A DNA stretch of 64,000 nucleotides. Origin: Allorhodopirellula heiligendammensis. Its GTDB lineage: Bacteria > Planctomycetota > Planctomycetia > Pirellulales > Pirellulaceae. This document shows positions 19,251 through 27,238 of this stretch, piece after piece. Position numbers and translations under genes: made by a program. The stretch lies in contig NZ_SJPU01000003.1 in the NCBI RefSeq assembly GCF_007860105.1, positions 620,001 through 684,000 of the forward strand, in the 5' to 3' direction. Position 1 is the first letter of the stretch. Every line of letters starts with the position of its first letter. Under the pieces are notes generated by a model. It was not told where the DNA came from. It saw nothing but the letters and a program-made list of their open reading frames with translations, and searched no databases.

Positions 19251-20342
19251 ATGAAATTCGCTCGCTTTCCCAAGTCGTTTGCTGCCCACTCACGTCGTGC
19301 CGGTCTCCTAGCAGTAGGTTTGCTAGCTGTGGGGGCGACGGGGCTGGATTTGCAACAGTCTCCGGCCACGCAGATGCAGGCCTACGCCTACGCTTACCTC
19401 GACACTCTCGACGACGGACAACGCCAAGCCACACTGCAGGAGTTTGACTCGCCCACGCGAGTTGGCTGGCACTTCATACCGAAGGACACGCGGAAAGGCT
19501 TGAAGATCGAGGACATGAACGATGCGCAGCGAACGGCCGCCCTGCGGTTGGTGCGAGCGGCACTCAGTGAAGCTGGCTATCGCAAGGCGAATCAAATCAT
19601 GTTGCTCGAAGAAGTGCTCAATGAACTTGAGCAGGGCAAGGGTGGCAACGAACGCAATCCACTGAAGTACTTCGTGACCATGTTCGGCACCCCAGGAAAG
19701 GCAGATGCAATCGATGGCGACAATCGCTGGGGATTGAGCTTTGAAGGGCATCACCTGTCGCTCAACTTTGTCTGTCGTGGCAATGAGATGCTCGATAGCA
19801 CTCCTCAGTTCATGGGCGCCAATCCCGCAGTGGTGATGGATGAAACGAACGTGACACTCGGTAAAGGCACCGCGGTGCTGAGTCGTGAGGAGCAGTTGGG
19901 TTTCAAACTCATCAACTCGCTGAGTGATGAGCAAAAAGAAGTTGCGATGTTTGCCGACAAGGCGCCCCAGGAAATCCGATTTGCGGGAGAGGCGCAGCCT
20001 ACCCCTGGACCCGCACAAGGAATTGCGTTCGGAAAGTTAGAACCTGCCCAGCAAGAAGTCATGCGGGATCTCGTACTCACTCACGTGAACATCGTCGCGG
20101 ACGAAGTGGCAGCAGCCCGACGAGAGCAAATCAAGTCCGATGGTTGGGATGATGTCACGTTTGCCTGGGCAGGAGCCCTCAAGCCTGGCGTTGGCCATGC
20201 TTACCGCATTACGGGAAAACGATTTTTAATCGAATTCAATAACACGCAGTCGGATCCCTCGGGTAACCCTGCCAACCACATTCACTGTATTTATCGTGAT
20301 TTGACCGGCGACTTTGACTTGCCGGTTGATAGTAGCAAGTAG
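19251..20342 (+). CDS. Exported DUF3500 domain protein
   Basis: A 363-residue protein with an N-terminal Arg/Lys region and hydrophobic core (AGLLAVGLLAVGATGL), consistent with an export signal. The rest matches the DUF3500 pattern as I know it: YLDTLDDGQRQATLQEFDSPTRVGWHFIP near residue 48, the MNDAQRTAALRLVRAALSEAGYRK stretch, WGLSFEGHHLSLNF near 165 and a C-terminal FNNTQSDPSGNPANHIHCIYRD with several His residues. DUF3500 proteins have no established reaction; the conserved His/Asp/Asn cluster suggests metal binding. It is monocistronic and faces the hybrid kinase gene across a hairpin. Confidence 0.87.
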   Translation: MKFARFPKSFAAHSRRAGLLAVGLLAVGATGLDLQQSPATQMQAYAYAYLDTLDDGQRQATLQEFDSPTRVGWHFIPKDTRKGLKIEDMNDAQRTAALRLVRAALSEAGYRKANQIMLLEEVLNELEQGKGGNERNPLKYFVTMFGTPGKADAIDGDNRWGLSFEGHHLSLNFVCRGNEMLDSTPQFMGANPAVVMDETNVTLGKGTAVLSREEQLGFKLINSLSDEQKEVAMFADKAPQEIRFAGEAQPTPGPAQGIAFGKLEPAQQEVMRDLVLTHVNIVADEVAAARREQIKSDGWDDVTFAWAGALKPGVGHAYRITGKRFLIEFNNTQSDPSGNPANHIHCIYRDLTGDFDLPVDSSK

Positions 20343-20406
20343 TTTGCTTGGGTGGTTACGTTCGCGCGAGCGTAGGCCTCCGTCGATTGAGCGAATCTTA
20401 ACCGCG

Positions 20407-20447
20407 AGCACGTGAGTTTCCCTACTGGAAGCGCCAGTTCACGTGCT
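20407..20447. terminator. Large hairpin between convergent genes, possible bidirectional terminator
   Basis: Outer arms AGCACGTGA (20407-20415) and TCACGTGCT (20439-20447) and inner arms ACTGG / CCAGT around the loop AAGCG form a 14-bp stem. It is interrupted on the 5' side by an 8-base bulge. It lies 65 bp after the DUF3500 stop and 47 bp from the hybrid kinase stop on the other strand. No long T-run follows, so the terminator role is inferred from position. Confidence 0.45.
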
Positions 20448-20493
20448 TGCGCAGCGTCCGAGGATCCGTCTGCTGAAGGATCACGATCACGAC

Positions 20494-23400
20494 TCATTGA
20501 AAACGCTGCACCATTTTCAGCAGCTTTTTGGCGTCGATGGGCTTGCTGAGATAATCGTTACAGCCCGCTTCGAGACACTCATTCATGTCGCCCTGCATGG
20601 CGTCGGCGGTGAGTGCAATGATCGGCCCTGCATACCCAAGTTTGCGAATTTGGCGTGCCGTTTCATAGCCATCCAAGTTGGGCATCTGCATATCGAGCAA
20701 AATTAAATCGGGGCATTTTCCCGTTTTCCGACACTTCAGGAAATAATTCACGGCGATCTGCCCGTCTTCACATTCATCCACCACAGCACCCGCGGCAGTG
20801 AGCAGCCTCTTGCTCAGAAAGCGAATGTCACGTCGATCATCCACGACGAGAATGAGACCATTCAAACGCGTCGGTTCGCTGTCATCAGCGGTATCCTCAG
20901 GCGGATGGGTTGGTAGGGTGCGCGGGTATTCTGTGCGCTCGACACCGACCAGATCGCCAGTCGCGATTCTGACGAAGAACGTGCTACCAACGCCCACGGT
21001 ACTACTGACCTGAATTTCGCCGCCGAGCATCGCCGCTAGCCGTTGGCTGATAGCCAGTCCCAGCCCGGTGCCGCCAAACGTGCGGCTGACGGTGGCGTCG
21101 CCCTGTGAGAACGCTTGAAACAAACTTCGTTGTTGGTGCACTGTCATCCCGATGCCGGTATCCGCTACTTCGATGTGCAAGATAGGCTGGTCAGCATCAA
21201 GCCGCACGCGAATGTTCACTCGTCCTTCACTGGTAAACTTGACAGCATTGCCGACTAAGTTGATGAGGATCTGCTTGAGTCTGATGGCGTCGGAAATAAT
21301 GGAGGTAGGCAGTTTACCGTCATAGTCGACCGAAAGTGTTAGGCCCTGCTCGACCGCACGGACCTCCATAATGCCACGGACGTCTTCAATGACGTGACAT
21401 GGGTCAAACCTCTCAGACTCGACATCGAGTTTTCCGGCTTCGATTTTTGACAGGTCCAAAATGTCGTTGACGATATCGAGTAGGTAGGCACCGTTGCGGC
21501 GGATCGTCTGCAGGTACAGCTTGGCCTCGTCATGCTCCACAAATTCTTGCAGCAGATCGGCATAGCCCAAAATTGCGGTCATCGGGGTCCGAATCTCGTG
21601 GCTCATGTTCGCCAGAAACTCACTCTTTGATTTGCTGGCTTCCGTCGCGTGTCGTTCGCTTTCTCGAAGTTCGATTGCCTGTAGTTTTTCTTGAGTCGAG
21701 TCCCAGTTGAGACCATACATTCGAAGGACCTCTCCTTCGCCGTCGCGGATGACTTGACCCACTCCTTGTAACCAGCGAATTTCTCCGTCGGGACGTACAA
21801 TGCGAAACTCACAGTCGTATTCTGTTGTTCCCGTGATCGCGTTTTGCCACGTCGCTTGAAGTTGGTCTTTATCATCCGGGTGGACGTGGGAAAAAAACAA
21901 GCTGGGAGCGGGTTTCAGGCTACTGTCGATTCCCAGCAACTCAAAGACCTCTGCGGTCCAGAAACTTGCGTCTGGCGTCCATTCCCAGGCGGCCATTCCA
22001 CCCGCACGCAGAGCGAGTTCCAGACGTGATTTGGCATCTGCTAAGGCAGTCACGTCGACGAAGTTCACGACGATTCCCTCATGATCACCACTGGGCGTGT
22101 GGTAGGGAATCACACTGCGGATGTAGACCTTTCCAGACGTCGAAGTGAGTGTGTCTTCGATCACCGCATCGTCGGCAAGTTCGTCGGGCTGCGGTAAGGC
22201 AGGCATGGGATGGATCTCGGACACAAACTTCGCCAGTGGCCTGCCGATATCCGAGTCAATCAGGTCGTAGATAGCGGTTACCGCCGGCGTGAAGCTGCGG
22301 ATGCGTAATTCATTGTCAAGAAAGATCGTCGCGATGTGAGTGCTTCGCTGCAGGTACTGAATGTCGTTATTGCTCCGCACCAGCATCTCGTTGCTCGCTT
22401 GCAGTTCCTCCTGCGAGGTTTCGAGTTCCTCGTTGGCGGACTGCATCTCCTCGTTCATGGAGAGCAATTCCTCATTGGAGGACTTCAATTCCTCGTTGGA
22501 AGTTTCGAGTTCCTGAACGGTGCGTTCGAGGGCCTCTCGGGTGCGTGCTAGCTCCGATTCCAATTGCTCGATCACATGAGCCGCTGACGTTTGCACGACG
22601 CGGCTTCCCGGCACGCGCGTTGGTTCGTCCTCTGCACTATCCACCTGCAGTGGTGTGCCGATGCGGTGAAAAACCACCAAATGCAAACTTGCGTCTTCTC
22701 CCATTTCCGGCATCGGTTGAACGGTGATGTGAACCTTTTGCAGTCCACCCTCGACATGCAATGACATATCTTCGGCAAGCGCGCGGCGGCGGTGTTTTTT
22801 AGCTTCCGCAAACGCTGCACGAAGGCCAATGCGGAGCGATTCATGAGCCATCGCAACAATGTTATTCTTGAACTTACCGCCGGACATTTTTAAAAACGGA
22901 GCAGGGTCGGACGACAAGGTCTGTATTTGTCCGTCGTCATCAACGACTGCCCACTGCGGTGAAAACTCGCCGAGGATGATCTGTTGGGCATAACGAAACA
23001 GATCGAATTCCGCCGACGGGTCGCCCTCGTCGGTAACGCCAAAGCGACCGAGATTGACCATCGGAATGTCCCACCCTGTCGAACGGTCCAACGTTGTCAC
23101 GCGTCGTTGATAGAGGCGGTGCTTGATATGGACAGCGCGGAACAGTTCCTTGTTGACCGATAGGGTCTCCGCTGGACCCAGAAAGAGAAATCCACCGGGT
23201 TTAATGGCGTAGTGGAATAGCGGAATGAGTTTTTTCTGCAGGTGGCTTCCTAAGTAAATCAGGAGGTTACGACATGAAACGAGGTCGACCTTGGTAAACG
23301 GTGGATCACTGATCAAGTTGTGTGAGGAGAAGATGACCATGGAACGAATGCGTTTACTGGCAAAGTAGCGGCTGCCTCGCTTGACGAAGAATTGACGCAG

Positions 23401-24612
23401 CCGCGGCGGGGGAATCTCGTCCTGAATCCCAATCGGATAGCTTCCCGTGCGAGCGACTGAAAGAGCATGCTCATCCAAATCAGTTGCGAAAATCTGAACA
23501 TTAATATCCCGTTGCGTTTGATCCAAAATCTCGGCGAGCAGCATGGCAATCGAATACGGTTCTTGTCCCGTTGCGCAGCCAGGCACCCATATGCGGAGGG
23601 CGGCGTCGCCCCGGTGTTGCTCGACCAGCGGCATGAGTACCTCGCGAGCGAGCGAATCAAAAGCGTGGGCGTCTCGGAAGAATGCTGTCACACTGATCAA
23701 CAGATCGCGGAAAAGTCGCACTGTCTCCTCGCGTGACGAATTGAGCAGCTCAACGTAAGCATCCACCTGTTCGATCTTGAGCACATGCATGCGTCGACGA
23801 ATTCGCCGCACCAACGTAGTCGTCTTGTAGTGCTTGAAATCGTTCTTGGTGTGCTTCTCCAACGCCGCGGCGATCTGCGGGATCGCCAGGATTACTTGCC
23901 GATTGAGGTCGTCGGCGTCGTCAGTTTCGTATTGCTCCTGCATGTGTTGAGCGTGGTTCCTGATTTCGCCTGCAATCGCCTCGGGGGGCAAGACATGATC
24001 GACACTGCCGAGGGCCGCCGCTGAGCGAGGCATTGAGCGCTCGACGGCCGTATCGATGCTCTGAGCAATTGACATGCCTCCTGCGTCGCTGATCGCTCGT
24101 AGGCCGAGGGTGCCATCGCTGCCGGTACCCGAAAGTATCACTGCGATGGCATGCTCTTTGTGAGAACTGGCTAAACTAGTGAACAGATGATCGATGGGCG
24201 CCGCGTGTTCGTCAGCGGGCAGGTCTACCGAAACTAACTTTCCATCACGAAGTTCTAACGCGAATCCGTTGGCAGGGAGATAGACCTGGCCAGCTTCGAC
24301 GAGGACCTCCTCGCCACCCGATAATTCTCGCCACGCTGGTGGGGCTCGGTGAGGCAGCCTTGGTTGGTGCGCGAGCGCAGTGGCAGAATTGGAGTCAGCG
24401 CCGTGCACGTTCGTGTTTTCTCGGCTCGTTGCCAGGACGAGTGCGATCGCAGGCGTTATCGCTGACGATCCTCCGTCCCACGCATCTGCGGCAAGCTCCT
24501 CAGCAACTTGCGCCGCCAACTGCCAGCCGTTGGCTCCCACGCCAATGCCCACGATAAGTGGTCGCGTCGAGTTACTGCTCGAAACCGAGAGCGCCGGTTG
24601 GTTTGCATCCAT
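20494..24612 (-). CDS. CheB-CheR-PAS hybrid sensor histidine kinase with receiver domain
   Basis: A 1372-residue multi-domain signalling protein. Order: CheB-like domain (about 18-215), CheR methyltransferase (about 238-505, with SVTAFFRD and WVPGCATGQEPYS), a PAS-like region, a coiled coil of seven-residue NEEL repeats (about 680-745), PAS (about 750-860), PAS (about 870-980), HisKA with phospho-acceptor His 1005 in MSHEIRTP, HATPase (GNAVKFT, DTGIGM, GTGLGLAIS) and a receiver with Asp 1307 in ILLDMQMPNLDG. The CheB active-site Ser position is Gly 26 (VGIGVGANG) and the usual QH motif is absent, while LSGTGSDG with Asp 166 remains, so the esterase is probably dead. No membrane segment was seen; it is likely cytosolic. 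Confidence 0.93.
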   Translation of the reverse strand: MDANQPALSVSSSNSTRPLIVGIGVGANGWQLAAQVAEELAADAWDGGSSAITPAIALVLATSRENTNVHGADSNSATALAHQPRLPHRAPPAWRELSGGEEVLVEAGQVYLPANGFALELRDGKLVSVDLPADEHAAPIDHLFTSLASSHKEHAIAVILSGTGSDGTLGLRAISDAGGMSIAQSIDTAVERSMPRSAAALGSVDHVLPPEAIAGEIRNHAQHMQEQYETDDADDLNRQVILAIPQIAAALEKHTKNDFKHYKTTTLVRRIRRRMHVLKIEQVDAYVELLNSSREETVRLFRDLLISVTAFFRDAHAFDSLAREVLMPLVEQHRGDAALRIWVPGCATGQEPYSIAMLLAEILDQTQRDINVQIFATDLDEHALSVARTGSYPIGIQDEIPPPRLRQFFVKRGSRYFASKRIRSMVIFSSHNLISDPPFTKVDLVSCRNLLIYLGSHLQKKLIPLFHYAIKPGGFLFLGPAETLSVNKELFRAVHIKHRLYQRRVTTLDRSTGWDIPMVNLGRFGVTDEGDPSAEFDLFRYAQQIILGEFSPQWAVVDDDGQIQTLSSDPAPFLKMSGGKFKNNIVAMAHESLRIGLRAAFAEAKKHRRRALAEDMSLHVEGGLQKVHITVQPMPEMGEDASLHLVVFHRIGTPLQVDSAEDEPTRVPGSRVVQTSAAHVIEQLESELARTREALERTVQELETSNEELKSSNEELLSMNEEMQSANEELETSQEELQASNEMLVRSNNDIQYLQRSTHIATIFLDNELRIRSFTPAVTAIYDLIDSDIGRPLAKFVSEIHPMPALPQPDELADDAVIEDTLTSTSGKVYIRSVIPYHTPSGDHEGIVVNFVDVTALADAKSRLELALRAGGMAAWEWTPDASFWTAEVFELLGIDSSLKPAPSLFFSHVHPDDKDQLQATWQNAITGTTEYDCEFRIVRPDGEIRWLQGVGQVIRDGEGEVLRMYGLNWDSTQEKLQAIELRESERHATEASKSKSEFLANMSHEIRTPMTAILGYADLLQEFVEHDEAKLYLQTIRRNGAYLLDIVNDILDLSKIEAGKLDVESERFDPCHVIEDVRGIMEVRAVEQGLTLSVDYDGKLPTSIISDAIRLKQILINLVGNAVKFTSEGRVNIRVRLDADQPILHIEVADTGIGMTVHQQRSLFQAFSQGDATVSRTFGGTGLGLAISQRLAAMLGGEIQVSSTVGVGSTFFVRIATGDLVGVERTEYPRTLPTHPPEDTADDSEPTRLNGLILVVDDRRDIRFLSKRLLTAAGAVVDECEDGQIAVNYFLKCRKTGKCPDLILLDMQMPNLDGYETARQIRKLGYAGPIIALTADAMQGDMNECLEAGCNDYLSKPIDAKKLLKMVQRFQ

Positions 24613-24646
24613 TAACGAGCCGTCAAAATCGTAGGGCGGGAGGATC

Positions 24647-24680
24647 TCAACAGTGTAGCCATTTCAACAGTGTAGCCATC
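24647..24680. repeat. 17-bp tandem duplication upstream of the hybrid kinase
   Basis: TCAACAGTGTAGCCATT at 24647-24663 is followed at once by TCAACAGTGTAGCCATC at 24664-24680, with one mismatch. It lies 35-68 bp upstream of the minus-strand kinase start at 24612, so it may be a recent slippage event or a duplicated operator. Confidence 0.6.
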
Positions 24681-24793
24681 TTTTCCACAAATTGAACCGG
24701 AAACGGCTTTGTATCAGCCATCACCCACGAACGACGTCGCTCGCTCGATGATGCCCCATTGGTGCGGTGACGGTAAAAACTTGCACCTGCGCG

Positions 24794-27238
24794 TCAGGCG
24801 AGGCCCCACCGTCGACGCAACGTCCACTCACCACAGAGGCAGCCCGCAAACAGAGCGAATACGATCCACCCGCTAAGCGGGTTGTCACCCAGCCGCCATT
24901 TTTCAATGACCACGCGTTCGGTTCGTCGCCGCTGGGTCTCGATCCGAGTAATGAGTTCCGGGATTTGGTCGGCGCGGAACGCTTCGCCCCCGGACGCTTC
25001 GGTCATGAGAGCCAGTCGGTCCAGCAGCGCGTGATCAGCATTCCTGGCCGCCAGTTCTCGTGTGTCGTCCACTACCTGAAAGGGCTTTACTGCCACCGCT
25101 GTCTCGCTGCCCTGGTTATCCAATGTCACCTGCAACTGGTAGATCCCGGGGGGTAATCCATCCGGACCGCTGTCGTCGCGTGTACCCGCCGCGTTCCCGC
25201 TGATTTCGCCGGTCGCCTCCGTTCGCGTTCGCCCGCCGCCACTCTTGCTTGTTGTTGAGATTTTAACAGGACGTCGCTCGCCGGAGTCGGACACGATTTC
25301 CGCCGTCCAAGACCCTGAATTTGATGCTGTTGGATCGCCGCCGACCTGTGTGGCAGTGAACACGCTAGTTTCGGTGGTGCTCAATCGCTGCCGCGTCAGG
25401 GCCAACTCGAGTTCCCCGTCGGTAGACTCTTCTCGCGAGAGCAACCACAACATCAATTGGCGCCAGAAGCGACGGTGGAATTCGCTGGCTCCGCTCGTCC
25501 ACCAAATCCAGGTCGAGTCAAAGGCGAGCGAAGCCACACGGCCTTGGCCGAATTCACCCACGACCATCATCGGGACCGCGGTGCCATTATCGAGTAGCAC
25601 CTGCACACCGGGAGCTACTTTCGCTCCCGCCAGCTCGTTCGCACCCGGCATGTCGGGCAAGGCGGACCATTCCTCGCTGGCAGATAGCGACGCATCCACA
25701 TCGATATTGGTGATTGGATGCGGGGTCGCGATGCGGAGCGGAACCGGTCCCGCCAATTGTCCCGGCAATAGAACGTCGTCTCCCGCTTCGCCCGAGAGGT
25801 TTTCAGGCATCACACCGGGCCGTTGAGAGGCTCCCTCATCCATTTGCACGGGAAACGTCTTCGCCAGCGGCGTGTTGGCGTACCCGCCAGGGCCGTACGC
25901 CCGCTCGCCACCCAGGGTCAGAAGTGCTGTGCCCTCCGCCACCAGTCCGGCGATCCGCTCCAGTTGTTCGTCGCCCACTGCAGCGGAGTGCAGATCTCCA
26001 AGAATGATCACATCGAATTGACCGGGCTGCAGGTCATCCGTCAAGTCGATCGGCCATCGCGATGAGGTGTCCCGTGGTATCCAGCGATAGGTGAGTTCCA
26101 AATCTGGAAATCGCCGCAATGCTCGTCGGAGGTATCGCTGCTCCAGGCGCGGTGTGCCTTCCAAATACAGCACCCGCCCCCCTCCGGCTCGAACATCCAC
26201 GAACGAGAGTTGCTGATCGTTGGTGATGTCGGTTTCGCCCGCCGGCGAACGCGCACCGACAATCAATCGGTATTGCCCTGGCTCCGGTGCAATGACAGGC
26301 ACCTGCATCGGCTCGCGATGAACATCGTGATCGGGAACAATCGTTCGAGTCGCGGCGATCGATTGCCGTCCGGTGTCGTCAATCCACATCATGGTCAGTT
26401 CGATCGGGGTTCCCTCGTAACCGCGAGTTTGAATCTCGAACGATATTCCTGTTTCGTTGCCTGTGAACATCCGAAAGGTTTCCGGAAGCGAGCTGATCGC
26501 TACATCTCGATTGCGGCCGCTCAACGCCGTCGGTCCTAAGGCCACCGTCCACAACGGCACTCCAATCGCAGCTACCCATTTCGCGGACGAAACCGGATCG
26601 ATCGTTTGCCCGGTTTCCCCCATCATCGTTTGCGTGCCATCGCTGAGCAGCACGATCCCTGCCAGCGGTGTTGATCGTGATGTTGCCAGAGCGGACTCCA
26701 ACGGGGCAGACAAGTTTGTCTGCCTACCGTCCGGCTCAAAACTTTGTAGGGATGCGAGTGATTTGGAAACCTCTACAATCGACCCGCCGACGAATTGGTC
26801 GCTAACTGAATCGAAGCGATAAAGCGCCAGGTTGAGGTTGCCATCGAGCGAGGATAGGCCGGTAGTGAGTGACTCCAGTGCGCGGCGTTGTTGCTGCCAC
26901 CGATTCTCGCCACCACTGATCCCTTCGGTCTCTGCCGTGGAAGTCGCATCGGTCGGAGCAGATGGATCTCCCGATGCAAGCGTCATGCTCCGTGATGAAT
27001 CGAACGCGATCGCGAGCGTGGCTGTATCAGGACGATTATCTGTTCGAACGAACGAGGGCCGTAGCATCGCCAGTACCAATGTTAGGGCTGCGACGCCGCG
27101 CAGTGCCAATAAAATCCTGCGTCGGCGACGCGACACCCCGATTGGCATGATCCGAAACAACAACGCGATCACGACCGTCGTCAGAATCAATCCGGTGATA
27201 CCCGAGTTGTAAATCGGGTCATAGCTCAGCCGCATCAT
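24794..27238 (-). CDS. vWA-domain membrane protein with glutamine amidotransferase-like domain
   Basis: An 814-residue protein. Two N-terminal membrane segments (about 13-30 and 43-60) precede a von Willebrand A domain with the MIDAS pattern: FDSSRS near residue 80 (DxSxS), a Thr in GRQTNLSAPL and an Asp in LLSDGTQT. A beta-rich domain comes next, then a GATase1-like region (VRAGGGRVLYLEGTP, FDVIILGDLHSAAVGDEQL, ALLTLGGERAYGPGGY). One C-terminal membrane segment (SGWIVFALFAGCLCGEW) closes the protein. It overlaps the BatA-type gene by 4 bp. Such pairs sit in Bat/aerotolerance-type loci with MoxR and DUF58 genes, but those are not adjacent here. Exact role unknown. Confidence 0.85.
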   Translation of the reverse strand: MMRLSYDPIYNSGITGLILTTVVIALLFRIMPIGVSRRRRRILLALRGVAALTLVLAMLRPSFVRTDNRPDTATLAIAFDSSRSMTLASGDPSAPTDATSTAETEGISGGENRWQQQRRALESLTTGLSSLDGNLNLALYRFDSVSDQFVGGSIVEVSKSLASLQSFEPDGRQTNLSAPLESALATSRSTPLAGIVLLSDGTQTMMGETGQTIDPVSSAKWVAAIGVPLWTVALGPTALSGRNRDVAISSLPETFRMFTGNETGISFEIQTRGYEGTPIELTMMWIDDTGRQSIAATRTIVPDHDVHREPMQVPVIAPEPGQYRLIVGARSPAGETDITNDQQLSFVDVRAGGGRVLYLEGTPRLEQRYLRRALRRFPDLELTYRWIPRDTSSRWPIDLTDDLQPGQFDVIILGDLHSAAVGDEQLERIAGLVAEGTALLTLGGERAYGPGGYANTPLAKTFPVQMDEGASQRPGVMPENLSGEAGDDVLLPGQLAGPVPLRIATPHPITNIDVDASLSASEEWSALPDMPGANELAGAKVAPGVQVLLDNGTAVPMMVVGEFGQGRVASLAFDSTWIWWTSGASEFHRRFWRQLMLWLLSREESTDGELELALTRQRLSTTETSVFTATQVGGDPTASNSGSWTAEIVSDSGERRPVKISTTSKSGGGRTRTEATGEISGNAAGTRDDSGPDGLPPGIYQLQVTLDNQGSETAVAVKPFQVVDDTRELAARNADHALLDRLALMTEASGGEAFRADQIPELITRIETQRRRTERVVIEKWRLGDNPLSGWIVFALFAGCLCGEWTLRRRWGLA

